Part shown: positions 1 to 9,460 of the stretch, in pieces
Layout of the letters: each line of letters begins with the position of its first letter
How positions within the stretch are numbered: position 1 is the first letter of the stretch
Assembly: GCF_000218625.1 (NCBI RefSeq)
Contig: NC_015672.1
Location: 1,959,451 to 2,023,450 of the forward strand
DNA length: 64,000 nt
Source of the DNA: Flexistipes sinusarabici DSM 4947
GTDB lineage: Bacteria > Chrysiogenota > Deferribacteres > Deferribacterales > Flexistipitaceae
Direction of reading: 5' to 3'
Made by a program: the position numbers and the translations under genes
Notes under the pieces: generated by a model
Told to the model about the DNA's origin: nothing
Databases searched by the model: none
The model's input: the letters and a program-made list of their open reading frames with translations, nothing else

Positions 1-755
1 ATAAACATATTAAAAACATTTGATCCGAACAGATTACCGATTGCCATATTTGTAGCGCCTACTTTCACTGCACCATAACAGGAAGCCAGTTCGGGCAGAC
101 TTGTCACCAGTGCAAGCAGTAGAGCGCCCACCACAGATTGTCCGAGACCTGTTATAATTGCAACCTGATCTGCACTTTTGCTCAGAAGAAGGCCGGCAAA
201 AACAATAATCGTAGCATTCAACAAAAACATATATAGCGCTTTATTAAGAGGAATCTCGGAAACACTCCCTTCTTCAAGAAGAAGTTCTATTGCCGAAGAT
301 TTATAGGCATTGTAAAGGGAAATAAAGAAAACAAATACTGTCAAAATACTTAACAGGCTAATCCAGCCGATTACGGGGAAACCTATAACAAATCCAGTAA
401 ACGTAACGACCATGATAAGCAGTCCGTAAACCCCTGAAATGGTATTGGACATACTTACATCTTTAAAAAATGATCCCCTTCTGAAAACAAAGTCCAAAAT
501 AAAAATTACAAAAATATTGAAAACGTTGGAGCCATATACATTACCGAATGCCAGATCCGGAGCATCCACAACCGTTACTGCACCAATTGAAGAAATAAGT
601 TCAGGAAGGCTGGTGAAAAGAGCAAGCATTGTAATACCGACAAAACTATGCCCCAGCTTGGTTTTCAAAGCAATTACATCGCCGTATTCCGACAGTTTTA
701 TTCCTGAAACAATAACCAGAACTGCCGAAATAAAAAACAGCAGGAAATATACCAT
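1..755 (-). CDS. Na+/Ca2+ exchanger family membrane protein, C-terminus cut by window edge
   Basis: Translating the minus strand from the ATG at 755 gives a hydrophobic protein with the two alpha-repeats of the calcium/cation antiporter (CaCA) family. The first repeat contains TSLPELISSIGAV followed by FGNVYGSNVFNIF, and the second contains TSLPELASCYGAV followed by IGNLFGSNVFNMF. The conserved acidic residue (PEL) and the GS/TS motifs that form the cation site are present in both copies. Family knowledge: such inner-membrane proteins exchange Na+ or H+ for Ca2+. The frame stays open to base 1, so the end is missing. It starts 6 bp after the rpsA stop and is probably co-transcribed with it. 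Confidence 0.85.
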   Translation of the reverse strand, partial: MVYFLLFFISAVLVIVSGIKLSEYGDVIALKTKLGHSFVGITMLALFTSLPELISSIGAVTVVDAPDLAFGNVYGSNVFNIFVIFILDFVFRRGSFFKDVSMSNTISGVYGLLIMVVTFTGFVIGFPVIGWISLLSILTVFVFFISLYNAYKSSAIELLLEEGSVSEIPLNKALYMFLLNATIIVFAGLLLSKSADQVAIITGLGQSVVGALLLALVTSLPELASCYGAVKVGATNMAIGNLFGSNVFNMF

Positions 756-761
756 TTTAAA

Positions 762-2483
762 TCAATTGTCTATATCTTTTATCTGATCTTTTATAAGATT
801 ACCAAGGTTAAATGATGAATCCTCCGCGTCAAACTGCTTCATATACTCTTTCACTTCTCTCTTTTCCGAATCCATTTTGTATTTTTTTACTGACAGCAGA
901 ACATTTCTCTTTCTTTTGTCAATTTTAAGCACAACCGCTTTGATTGTCTCCCCCGCTTTAAATTTATCCTCAGGATTGACTTTCTCCACATCCAGCTCTT
1001 TTACAGGAATAAAACCTTTCAGTTCTCTTGGCAGCTTAACTTCCACACCGTCTTTATTAACATCAGAAATTTCGGCTTCAACTACTTTACCGGATGGTAA
1101 TATTTTATCTGCTTCTCTCCATGGATCCTTCTCCAGCTGCTTAACACCGAGACTGATTCTTTCCCGTTTCGGGTCAATTTTAAGAATTTTAGCTTCTATT
1201 TCATCACCCACACTGTAGAGGCTGTTCAAATCATCGATTTCCTTAGTCCATGAGATATCACTTTTTCTCACAAGCCCGTCAATCATAGCACCAAAATCCA
1301 CGAAAACTCCAAAATCTGTAATATTAACCACTTTTCCTTTTACTACAGAACCTTCGGGATGTTTGTCTTTGAGTGTATTCCAGGGGTTGTCTGTGAGAAG
1401 TTTCAGGGATATTTTTATTTTTTTACGCTCATCATCATATCCCAGCACCTTACCTTCGACTCTGTCGCCGCTGTTTAGCTGAACCTTTTCCGATTTAACC
1501 CATGAAAGCTCTTCATCGGGGATAATAGCATCCACACCTGGCTCCACTTCAATCACATAGCCTTTACGCTTCCTTGTCACAACATTTCCGGAAACAACAC
1601 TCTCTTCCGGATATTTTTCCCTGACGCTGTTCCAGGGATCGTCTGAAAGCTGTTTTATGCCCACTTCAATCTTGTTATTTTCATGATCTACATTCAACAC
1701 CTTAACTTCCACAGGATCGTCCACTTCCAGAAGTTTGCCGGGATGTTTTACCACGCCCCAGCTTATATTATTTTTATGAAGGAAGCCGTCAACAGGTCCT
1801 AAATTAACAAATGCTCCGTAATTTTTGATGGTTTTAACAGTACCTTTCAGTTTGTCCCCTTCCTGCACATCTTTAAAAAACTTCTCCTTTTCCTCCTGGT
1901 GGGATTCAATAAGGTACAGCTTTCTGGATGCAAGGGCAGTTTTATTACGTCTGTCGATTTTCAATATTTTGCAGTTAAACACTTTATTCATATAAAAGTC
2001 AGATTTTTTCACCCTGTTTCTCGTATCTATATGATTATTCAAAATGAAAACATTTACTTCGCCAAATTTCCCCTGAAAACCCTTATCGTTAAAATTGACA
2101 ATTTTAACAGCAACAGGCTTCTCCTTTTCGTAGGCTACAAGAAGGTTCTGCCAGTCTTCCTGGAATTGCAGCATCTTTTTTGACAGTCTGACATGACCGC
2201 CGCCGCCCGATTCCGCCACGATCATGGCTTCAACTTCATCGCCGACATTTATGTTTGCTTCGCCGTCCTGCTTAAATTCTGACAAATCAATAATTCCTTC
2301 GGTTTTGAAACCGATATTGACCAGAACATCATCGCCGTTTATCTGAACAATATTCCCCCTTACAATGTTCCCTTTGGCAGGGGTGGTAAGAGATTCTTCA
2401 AGCATAGACTCAAAATTGCTCATGTCCATTTCGGAATTTTCGATGATGTCATTGTTTTCGTTGTTAAGATTGTTCTCCTGCAT
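762..2483 (-). CDS. rpsA: 30S ribosomal protein S1
   Basis: The protein has six S1 (OB-fold) RNA-binding repeats, opening at GNIVRGNIVQ, KPVAVKIVNF, GDKLKGTVKT, ESVVSGNVVT, GSVVKGKVVN and GKVVEAEISD. This is the classic six-domain S1 layout, with an acidic Asn/Glu-rich N-terminus. It binds mRNA and helps load it on the 30S subunit. I chose the ATG at 2483 because GAGG lies about 6 nt upstream. An ATG at 2495 is possible but would overlap ispH more deeply and has poorer spacing. The start lies inside the end of ispH, which implies translational coupling. The link to cmk is common in bacteria. Confidence 0.96.
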   Translation of the reverse strand: MQENNLNNENNDIIENSEMDMSNFESMLEESLTTPAKGNIVRGNIVQINGDDVLVNIGFKTEGIIDLSEFKQDGEANINVGDEVEAMIVAESGGGGHVRLSKKMLQFQEDWQNLLVAYEKEKPVAVKIVNFNDKGFQGKFGEVNVFILNNHIDTRNRVKKSDFYMNKVFNCKILKIDRRNKTALASRKLYLIESHQEEKEKFFKDVQEGDKLKGTVKTIKNYGAFVNLGPVDGFLHKNNISWGVVKHPGKLLEVDDPVEVKVLNVDHENNKIEVGIKQLSDDPWNSVREKYPEESVVSGNVVTRKRKGYVIEVEPGVDAIIPDEELSWVKSEKVQLNSGDRVEGKVLGYDDERKKIKISLKLLTDNPWNTLKDKHPEGSVVKGKVVNITDFGVFVDFGAMIDGLVRKSDISWTKEIDDLNSLYSVGDEIEAKILKIDPKRERISLGVKQLEKDPWREADKILPSGKVVEAEISDVNKDGVEVKLPRELKGFIPVKELDVEKVNPEDKFKAGETIKAVVLKIDKRKRNVLLSVKKYKMDSEKREVKEYMKQFDAEDSSFNLGNLIKDQIKDIDN

Positions 2484-3318
2484 CATTAACCTCATTTATA
2501 TATTCTAAGACCTCTTCTATCAAAAAATCGGGAGTACTGGCTCCGGCTGTTATACCTATATTTTCAACATTGTCAAACATATCTTTTGTCAATTCACCTG
2601 CCGTTTCAATGTGATAAGTGTTTGCACAGAGTTCCCGGCAAATTTTGAATAACCGGGTTGTATTTCCACTGTTTTTGCCACCAATAACTAACATTAAGTC
2701 AACTGACTTTGCAAGCTTTTTTGCAGCATGCTGTCTGAGATTTGTGGCATTGCAAATTGTATTTACCACTTTAAGCTCTTTAGCACGGGTCTCCAGAAGC
2801 TTTCTCACCCGGTTAAAAACCTCTCTGTCCTGAGTAGTCTGAGCAATGAGCCCGACTTTTGAATCAAGGTCAACATTTTCTATATCCTTCTCATCGGAAA
2901 TAATATGGTACTTTCCTTTTATGTAACTGACAATCCCCTTTACTTCCGGATGGTCAGCCTCTCCCAGCACTACTACATCATAACCGTCTCCGGAAAGTTT
3001 TGCAGCCTCTTCGTGAGCTTTGTTCACAAAAGGGCATGTAGCATCAATTATATCGACATTATTTTTTTTAAGTTTTTCATATGTGCTTTTTGTAATCCCG
3101 TGGGATCTCAGAACCACAGAGTGGGAGCTGTCCAGTTTCCCTGCATCTCTTTCCACCAGAACGCCGTTGTCTTCAAACTGTTTGACAACCTGGGGATTAT
3201 GAATAATAGGTCCCAATGTCCTGACATTATCTTTTATATGTGACTGCTCTTTTACGATATTTATAGCCCTTTCCACACCGAAACAAAATCCGGCATAATC
3301 GGCCAGATAAATTTTCAT
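2464..3318 (-). CDS. ispH: 4-hydroxy-3-methylbut-2-enyl diphosphate reductase (LytB/IspH)
   Basis: This 284-residue protein has the family N-terminus with GFCFGVERAI. Its three conserved iron-sulfur cysteines are at residues 12, 95 (DATCPFV) and 189 (TICNATNLRQ). It is the last enzyme of the non-mevalonate (MEP) isoprenoid pathway and makes IPP and DMAPP with a [4Fe-4S] cluster in the cytoplasm. It overlaps cmk by 4 bp and rpsA by about 20 bp. IspH next to S1 is a known arrangement, including IspH-S1 fusions in some Clostridia; here they are separate overlapping genes. No sign of damage. Confidence 0.96.
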   Translation of the reverse strand: MKIYLADYAGFCFGVERAINIVKEQSHIKDNVRTLGPIIHNPQVVKQFEDNGVLVERDAGKLDSSHSVVLRSHGITKSTYEKLKKNNVDIIDATCPFVNKAHEEAAKLSGDGYDVVVLGEADHPEVKGIVSYIKGKYHIISDEKDIENVDLDSKVGLIAQTTQDREVFNRVRKLLETRAKELKVVNTICNATNLRQHAAKKLAKSVDLMLVIGGKNSGNTTRLFKICRELCANTYHIETAGELTKDMFDNVENIGITAGASTPDFLIEEVLEYINEVNDAGEQS

Positions 3319-4001
3319 TGAATGCTCTCCCCGGCCTCTCTTTTTTTATTTACGATTTTCATTATTTCCTGCACAACTTCATCCACAGTTAAACCGGTGG
3401 TATCGACTTCAACAGCATCCTCGGCCTTAAGAAGGGGTGCAGTCTGTCTTTTGGTGTCGGTTTCGTCCCTTTTCACAAGATCATCTTTTACTTCATCAAA
3501 GCTTATCTCCGGGTATTTTTCCTTAAGCTCAGCATAGCGTCTGCGGGATCGTTCATCAACGGAGGCATTAAGAAAAATTTTCACCTCCGCATCAGGTATA
3601 ACTTCGGTACCAATATCTCTGCCGTCCATAATAACATTCTTTCTGGAAGCAAGTTTTTTCTGCTTTTTTGTCAGAATCTCCCTTATTTTTTTGTCCGCAG
3701 CTACTTCGCTGACTTTTGCAGAAACCTCAGGTGTTCTCACAGCTTCGGTTACATCATATTCAGATTTCTTAAGCAGCAGGATTACTCTCTGTGTATCATC
3801 ATTCTGCAAGAAGTCAATCTCCGTATTTCTGACAAGTTCTTCCAATGCATCTCCATGCACATGGAATTTCAGAGATATATATGCACAGGCTCTGTACATT
3901 GCTCCAGTGTCAATATATATCAGCCCTAATTTTTTAGCCAGTATTTTCGAGATTGTGCTTTTGCCGCTGCCGCCGGGGCCGTCAATGGCAATTCTCAACA
4001 A
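3315..4001 (-). CDS. cmk: Cytidylate kinase
   Basis: The protein has 228 residues, usual for the family. It carries the P-loop GPGGSGKST at residues 8-16, the following YIDTGAMYRA substrate motif, and the MDGRDIGTEV motif of bacterial CMP kinases. It phosphorylates CMP and dCMP in nucleotide salvage. It overlaps aroA by 7 bp and ispH by 4 bp. The aroA-cmk-(ispH)-rpsA order is conserved in many bacteria, which supports the calls of its neighbours. Confidence 0.96.
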   Translation of the reverse strand: MLRIAIDGPGGSGKSTISKILAKKLGLIYIDTGAMYRACAYISLKFHVHGDALEELVRNTEIDFLQNDDTQRVILLLKKSEYDVTEAVRTPEVSAKVSEVAADKKIREILTKKQKKLASRKNVIMDGRDIGTEVIPDAEVKIFLNASVDERSRRRYAELKEKYPEISFDEVKDDLVKRDETDTKRQTAPLLKAEDAVEVDTTGLTVDEVVQEIMKIVNKKREAGESIQ

Positions 4002-5284
4002 GAAGTAACCTCTAATTTTTCAATATTTTGGAGAAATTCAGGAAAAGATACATCAACACAAGCTATATCGTCAATAGGGAGGTTACCGAAACGCTTGGAC
4101 AAAAGGATATTAACCATTGCTATCCTGTGATCATCAAAAGATTTAAGTTCGGCTTTCATGTTGACAGATTCTAAAGGAGATATCTTCAAACCGTCATCAA
4201 ACTCTTGTACCTCAGCGCCAAGGGATCTAAGGTTACAGACCAACGCACTTATTCTGTCGGACTCTTTAACCCTCAACTCACCGGCATCCCTTATCTCCAC
4301 CGGTTTGTCCGCAAACAGCCCCAAAGCTGCAATAGCCGGAATTTCATCAATAACATTTGCTATAATATCTCCGGAAATTTTACCGCCTTGCACATTTTGG
4401 GATTTGATACTTATATCGCCAAAAGGCTCCCCGTCTTCGCTATTTTTTAAATCCACATCAAATTTCACACCGAAACTTTTCAGCACATCCAGCAGACCTG
4501 TGCGTGTTGCATTCAAGCCGACATTTCTAATAAGAATCTCACTGTTTTCAAACATCAACGCAGCCGCGAGAAAAAAAGCCGAAGAAGAAAAGTCTCCGGG
4601 CACCCGTACCTTGGAAGGTGAAAGTTTCCCCCCGCCGTGTACCGTTATAATATTATTTTTTACGGTCAAATCACACCCGAATTGACGCAGCATAATTTCA
4701 GAATGATTGCGTGTAGGCGTTGTTTCTGTATATGAGCTTTTCCCATCAATCTGAGAAGCGGCAAGCAGCACTGCGCTTTTAACCTGAGCACTTTTAACGG
4801 CGGCTTTTATATCAGCCGAAAACATTCTCGCAGGGGTAACCGCTAAAGGGAGCAGCCTGTTGTCTTCTCTGCCGTAAATTTTTGCACCCATCCAGCTTAA
4901 TGGATCAACAACCCTGTCCATAGGCCTTTTTTTGAGTGAATCGTCACCGGTTAAAACAAAAAATTTACCCTGAGGAGCAAGCACTCCTGTAATCAGGCGG
5001 GCTGTTGTACCCGAGTTGCCGCAATCTATAATATCAGAAGGTTCTTTAAAACACCTAAATCCGGGTGATTTTATTTTAAAGCAGTCTGCATTTTTCGTCA
5101 CTTCCCCGCCCAGCATTTCCACAGCAGACAGTGTACTCAGCGTATCTCTGGATAAGAGGGGATTTGATACATAACTCACACCTTCAGCCATAAGGGATAA
5201 AAGAAACCCCCTGTGCGTTACGGATTTATCAGGGGGAACGGTTATTTCTCCTCTCAGTGAACGAATTTTTTCAAATCTTTTCAT
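3995..5284 (-). CDS. aroA: 3-phosphoshikimate 1-carboxyvinyltransferase (EPSP synthase)
   Basis: The 429-residue protein has the EPSP synthase motifs in order: PPDKSVTHR at 17-25 (phosphoenolpyruvate-binding Lys), DCGNSGTTARL, PGDFSSSAFF, VKESDRISAL and DDHRIAM near the C-terminus. It joins shikimate-3-phosphate and phosphoenolpyruvate in the step before chorismate. It overlaps the end of tyrA by 14 bp. Its place between tyrA and cmk shows that the operon couples chorismate synthesis to Phe/Tyr branches. All core residues that I can check are present. Confidence 0.96.
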   Translation of the reverse strand: MKRFEKIRSLRGEITVPPDKSVTHRGFLLSLMAEGVSYVSNPLLSRDTLSTLSAVEMLGGEVTKNADCFKIKSPGFRCFKEPSDIIDCGNSGTTARLITGVLAPQGKFFVLTGDDSLKKRPMDRVVDPLSWMGAKIYGREDNRLLPLAVTPARMFSADIKAAVKSAQVKSAVLLAASQIDGKSSYTETTPTRNHSEIMLRQFGCDLTVKNNIITVHGGGKLSPSKVRVPGDFSSSAFFLAAALMFENSEILIRNVGLNATRTGLLDVLKSFGVKFDVDLKNSEDGEPFGDISIKSQNVQGGKISGDIIANVIDEIPAIAALGLFADKPVEIRDAGELRVKESDRISALVCNLRSLGAEVQEFDDGLKISPLESVNMKAELKSFDDHRIAMVNILLSKRFGNLPIDDIACVDVSFPEFLQNIEKLEVTSC

Positions 5285-6101
5285 ATAAACACTGCCTTGC
5301 CGAACTTACATGGCGGATTTTCTTCATCAAAACCGGTTTCTCTTTTTTATTAATCTGCTGTTTCCAGTCATTAAGAATATCTATGTATTCATCGATAACA
5401 TTACTTATATGCTCACTGTTATCTGTGAAAATATCGCTCCACATTACAGGGTCACTGGCGGCAATACGGGTAAAATCCTTAAACCCTCCGCCTGTATATT
5501 CAAGGAGATTTTTATCTTTTTTAAGAATAAGTTCCATAAGAGCAAAAGATATGAGATGGGGAAAATGGCTGACTACACCGAATATTTCGTCATGATATTC
5601 TGCTTTCATCACCTTCACTTTCATCCCGATTTTCTCATGCAATTTTTTAAGAATTTCCACACTCGCCTCATCACCATCTGTTAAGATATGAAGTGCACCT
5701 TTCAAAAGTTCAGCTTCAGAATTGGCAAATCCGGAAACCTCCTTTCCCGCAATCGGATGCCCTCCGCAGAAATTGAGACCAAGTTTCCCGGCCTCATAAC
5801 AGATAGTGGCTTTTGTGCTGCAGGCGTCGGTTATTAACGTCCTAACATTTTTATGACCAAGCTCCTGTAAAACTTCTATCCCGGCATTAACCGGCACAGC
5901 GATGTAAATGAGGTCGGGATTAAAGTCCAGAAACTCATCCATATCATCGGTAAGTACTTCAAAAATACCACATTCAACTGCCGAAGAGATTGAATCAATG
6001 GATTTATCGTAGCCGCAAACTTTTATACCTGCCTTATTAAAAGCTTTCGCCAGAGAGCCGCCTATCAGGCCGAGACCAATTATTCCTATCTTTTCAGGCA
6101 T
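5271..6101 (-). CDS. tyrA: Prephenate/arogenate dehydrogenase
   Basis: The 276-residue protein starts with a Rossmann NAD(P)-binding motif, GLGLIGGSLAKAF at residues 9-21. It has GGHPIAGKEVSG, which holds the conserved catalytic/substrate histidine region, and the all-helical dehydrogenase C-terminal domain. It oxidatively decarboxylates prephenate or arogenate toward tyrosine. There is no fused chorismate mutase or ACT domain, so it is the short monofunctional form. It starts at the base where aroF ends (ATG/TAA junction) and overlaps aroA, so translation is probably coupled. Confidence 0.93.
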   Translation of the reverse strand: MPEKIGIIGLGLIGGSLAKAFNKAGIKVCGYDKSIDSISSAVECGIFEVLTDDMDEFLDFNPDLIYIAVPVNAGIEVLQELGHKNVRTLITDACSTKATICYEAGKLGLNFCGGHPIAGKEVSGFANSEAELLKGALHILTDGDEASVEILKKLHEKIGMKVKVMKAEYHDEIFGVVSHFPHLISFALMELILKKDKNLLEYTGGGFKDFTRIAASDPVMWSDIFTDNSEHISNVIDEYIDILNDWKQQINKKEKPVLMKKIRHVSSARQCLYEKI

Positions 6102-7120
6102 TATTCTTCCAGATGCCTCTCTAAAGTGGCAGAAATTATCTTAATCCTTTTCATCAGTGTAGCAAACTCATCCGGAGTAATCGACTGATCACCGTCACTC
6201 ATTGCTTCAGCCGGATTGGGATGTACCTCGATAATAAGACCGTCGGCTCCCGCCGCAATTGCAGCCTGTGCCATAGGCAGGATACAGTCTCTCCTCCCGG
6301 TGCCGTGGCTGGGGTCTACGACAACAGGCAGATGTGATGCATTTTTTATTACCGGAATAGCTGAAAGATCCAGCGTATTTCTCGTTTCTGTTTCAAATGT
6401 TCTTATACCTCTCTCACACAGAATTATATCCAGATTGCCTTCAGATGCAATATATTCAGCAGCCATAAGAAACTCTTTTATTGTAGCCGACATCCCTCTT
6501 TTAAGAAGTACCGGATGACCTGATTTGCCGACTTCTTTCAAAAGTCTGAAATTCTGCATGTTTCGCGCACCAATCTGAATGATATCTGCATATTTACAGA
6601 TCAAATCTATATCCCGGGGATCCATCAGTTCCGTAACAACCAACATGCCTTTTGAGTCCGCAGCTTCTCTCAGATATTTCAGTCCTTCCTCACCAAGCCC
6701 CTGGAAAGAGTAAGGAGAAGTTCTCGGTTTAAAAGCACCGCCTCTGAGGACTCTTGCTCCGGCATCATAAATTTTATCCACTATTTCAAACAGCATCTCC
6801 CTGTTTTCTACGGAACAAGGGCCTGCCATAACTGTAGTGTGTTTACCCCCAATCTTAATACCGTTAATCGATATTTCAGAATTGGTTTTCTTAAAATCCT
6901 TGCTTACAAGTTTATAAGGTTTAAGGATAGGTACAACCTTCTCCACGCCGGGAAGTGATGACAGCGGTCTGTCTCTCAGCTGCCTTTCATCACCTATCGC
7001 TCCTATAATCGTTCTCTCTTCACCTTCGGAAATATGTGTCTGAAATCCCAGAGATTTAAGTCTGTCTACAACAAAATCCCTGTTTTCAGCAGTGGCTTCA
7101 GGTTTTAATACAATAATCAT
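6101..7120 (-). CDS. aroF: 3-deoxy-7-phosphoheptulonate synthase (DAHP synthase, type I beta)
   Basis: The 339-residue protein has an N-terminal ferredoxin-like regulatory domain (about 1-75, MIIVLKPEAT onward) and a KDPG/TIM-barrel catalytic domain. Catalytic motifs are MAGPCSVEN, RGGAFKPRTSPYSFQG, CERGIRTFE and VDPSHGTGRRD. This is the Thermotoga-type DAHP synthase; in that family the N-terminal domain carries Phe/Tyr feedback inhibition. It catalyses the first committed step of aromatic synthesis. It sits 3 bp after hisC and abuts tyrA. Confidence 0.94.
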   Translation of the reverse strand: MIIVLKPEATAENRDFVVDRLKSLGFQTHISEGEERTIIGAIGDERQLRDRPLSSLPGVEKVVPILKPYKLVSKDFKKTNSEISINGIKIGGKHTTVMAGPCSVENREMLFEIVDKIYDAGARVLRGGAFKPRTSPYSFQGLGEEGLKYLREAADSKGMLVVTELMDPRDIDLICKYADIIQIGARNMQNFRLLKEVGKSGHPVLLKRGMSATIKEFLMAAEYIASEGNLDIILCERGIRTFETETRNTLDLSAIPVIKNASHLPVVVDPSHGTGRRDCILPMAQAAIAAGADGLIIEVHPNPAEAMSDGDQSITPDEFATLMKRIKIISATLERHLEE

Positions 7121-7122
7121 AA

Positions 7123-8220
7123 TTATCCCTCCAGGACCTTACTCAGTTTATCTATAAAGATTTTATTCTGTTCCGGTGTTCCTATGGTGACCCGGACATA
7201 TTCCTTTAGAGCCTGTCCGAGAAAACGCACAATAACACCTTCGGTAAGCAGTTTATTAAAAACCTCTTCACCATCACCGACATTAACCAGAATAAAATTG
7301 GACTGTGTTTCAACATACTTAAGACCCAGCCGCTCAAATTCTTTATACAAATATCTTTTACCTTCACGGTTATTTTTTATAGAGCTTCTGAGGAAATCTT
7401 TATCATCCAGCGCAGCTTCTGCAGCGATTTGGGCCACCATATTGACATTGAACGGCTGTCTCACCCTGTTGAGCATATCAATGCATTTTTCGTGACCGAT
7501 TGCATAACCTATTCTAAATCCCGCCAGTCCATAAGCTTTGGAAAATGTACGCATCGAAATCAGATTGGGATATTTTTCAAGCAGTTTAAATGTATTGGGA
7601 AAATCCGGCGCATCTACGTATTCCACGTAAGCCTCGTCAAGAGCTATGAGTGTATTCTCGTCCACATATTCGATAAAATCCTCCAGCTGCTCAGCTGAAA
7701 TATAAGTACCTGTCGGGTTATTAGGATTGGCCAGAAAAACAATTCTCACAGATTCATCCATGGCTTCCTTGATTTTATCAAAATCCACATAAAAATCGTC
7801 TTTTACCGGCACCCACTTGCATTCTATACCGGCAGCTTTGGCAATAATTCCATACACAGAAAAACTGGGAAAATAGGACAAAACCGATTCTCCCTCTTTG
7901 GCAAAAGTCCTGATAAGCAGCTCAATAATTTCATTGGAGCCTGTGCCGAAAATAAGACGATCCGGCGAAACATTCAGCATTCGTGCCAGTTTTTTCTTAA
8001 GATAGAAGGCATCACCAAGAGGATAAAAATTCATTTCATCAAGGTGCTCTTTCACAGCTTGCTTAGCCTTCTCAGGCACGCCCATCATGTTTTCATTTGA
8101 AGCAAGTTTTATGGCTTCTGAAATTCCGAGCTCCCTCTCAAGCTCTTTAAGCGGTTTGCCCGGTTTATAAGGAATCAGGCTTGATATGTTTTCACCCGCT
8201 AATTTCTCAAAGTCCGTCAT
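7123..8220 (-). CDS. hisC: Histidinol-phosphate aminotransferase-family enzyme, probable aromatic aminotransferase
   Basis: The 365-residue PLP fold-type I enzyme has ANPNNPTG, ALDEAYVEY and the Schiff-base lysine K228 in RTFSKAYGLAGFRIGY. Sequence alone gives HisC. Its position between pheA and aroF, away from other his genes, suggests that it transaminates phenylpyruvate and hydroxyphenylpyruvate (or prephenate) in vivo, perhaps besides histidinol phosphate. It overlaps pheA by 4 bp. A second hisC elsewhere in the genome would favour the aromatic role. Confidence 0.88.
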   Translation of the reverse strand: MTDFEKLAGENISSLIPYKPGKPLKELERELGISEAIKLASNENMMGVPEKAKQAVKEHLDEMNFYPLGDAFYLKKKLARMLNVSPDRLIFGTGSNEIIELLIRTFAKEGESVLSYFPSFSVYGIIAKAAGIECKWVPVKDDFYVDFDKIKEAMDESVRIVFLANPNNPTGTYISAEQLEDFIEYVDENTLIALDEAYVEYVDAPDFPNTFKLLEKYPNLISMRTFSKAYGLAGFRIGYAIGHEKCIDMLNRVRQPFNVNMVAQIAAEAALDDKDFLRSSIKNNREGKRYLYKEFERLGLKYVETQSNFILVNVGDGEEVFNKLLTEGVIVRFLGQALKEYVRVTIGTPEQNKIFIDKLSKVLEG

Positions 8221-9287
8221 TTTTCCCCCTTCGGATAAGATCCCAGAATTTTAAAAAAAGATACATTCCCGGTAAAACTGTCAATCGCCTTCTTTATCAT
8301 CGGATCACTTATATGTCCATCTATATCCACATAAAAAACATATTCCCATGTTTTAAGTTTTGAAGGTCTGGATTCGATTTTCGTCATATTGATATCAGAG
8401 TCGGCAAAGGCCTTCAGAGCCGAATAGAGTGAGCCCGCTTCATGTGTAACGGAAAAGACAAGGGAAGTTTTGTCATTGCCGGTTTTTTCGGGCTTGACAT
8501 CGCCGATAATCAGAAAGCGGGTAAAATTGTTGGCAAAATCCTCTATACCTCTGTGAACAACCTTTAGAGAATAGACAATCTCAGCCATTTCAGAACCGAT
8601 TGCAGCTGCGGAAGAGTCTTTTGAAGCCATCTCCGCCGCCTTTGCGGTAGATTCCACCTCAAAAATCTGAATATTGGGGACATTATTGTTAAGCCAGTTC
8701 CGACATTGGGCAATAGCGTGGGGGTGGGAATAAATACGCTTAATATCTTCGAAAACCCCGGATTTATTCATAAGATTGTGATTAACCTCTATAAAGATTT
8801 CTCCGCATATATTCAAATCTGAATCCATGAACATATCAAGGGTATGATTCACGACACCTTCCAGTGAATTTTCAATGGGTATAACCCCGTAATCCGCTCT
8901 TTTTTTCTCAACATCCTCAAAAACCTCCGGGATGCTTCTTGCCGAAATCATTTTGGAGGAAAGTCCGAAATGTTTAATCCCCGCCAGGTGGGTAAATGTG
9001 CCTTCAGGGCCCAGATAGGAAATTTTCTGAACCTCTTCCAGCGAAAGGGAAGCCGAGATGATTTCCCTGAAAACGCTTCTCAAAGCGTTTGGGGGAAACG
9101 GCCCCGGGTTTTTTTTAACAAGTCTGTCATATATTGCCTTTTCACGGGAGGGGACATAAAGCGGCCTGTTGGACTTCTGTTTTATTTTACCCACTTCTAT
9201 CACATATTCCGCACGTTTGTTCAGCAGATGCAGTATTTCATCATCTATTGCATCAATATTTTTTCTTAGCTCATCCAGTCTTTTCAT
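8217..9287 (-). CDS. pheA: Bifunctional chorismate mutase/prephenate dehydratase (P-protein)
   Basis: Three domains are visible in 356 residues. An AroQ-type chorismate mutase lies at about 1-85 (RKNIDAIDDEILHLLNKR). A prephenate dehydratase follows from about 89 (ISYLGPEGTFTH, with the NNFTRF motif that holds the catalytic Thr). An ACT domain at about 275-356 contains ESRPSK, the phenylalanine-binding motif of P-proteins. It converts chorismate to phenylpyruvate with likely Phe feedback. It is the first gene of the minus-strand operon running to the window start. Confidence 0.95.
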   Translation of the reverse strand: MKRLDELRKNIDAIDDEILHLLNKRAEYVIEVGKIKQKSNRPLYVPSREKAIYDRLVKKNPGPFPPNALRSVFREIISASLSLEEVQKISYLGPEGTFTHLAGIKHFGLSSKMISARSIPEVFEDVEKKRADYGVIPIENSLEGVVNHTLDMFMDSDLNICGEIFIEVNHNLMNKSGVFEDIKRIYSHPHAIAQCRNWLNNNVPNIQIFEVESTAKAAEMASKDSSAAAIGSEMAEIVYSLKVVHRGIEDFANNFTRFLIIGDVKPEKTGNDKTSLVFSVTHEAGSLYSALKAFADSDINMTKIESRPSKLKTWEYVFYVDIDGHISDPMIKKAIDSFTGNVSFFKILGSYPKGEK

Positions 9288-9460
9288 AGGTGCACCTAAT
9301 ACCAGAAAGTTAAAAAATATTCAACTTCTTTTATCCTTTATGATTTTACATATTTTTATCTTAAAAATTACTGCAAACATTTTAATGCCGATGAATTTAG
9401 CAGATTAAAACCGTCATATAAATACTTTTTTTTACAGACAATTTGTGCTATTTTCATAAT

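Noticed and set aside
1-786. Plus-strand frame of 115 codons at 439-786
   Set aside because: It is the mirror of the Na+/Ca2+ exchanger gene, whose minus-strand product shows clear family motifs.
9296-9324. TTGAAT-N17-TATTAG as promoter of the pheA operon
   Set aside because: It would place the transcript start almost at the ATG (9287), leaving no leader for the AGGTG ribosome site; possible but not supported enough.
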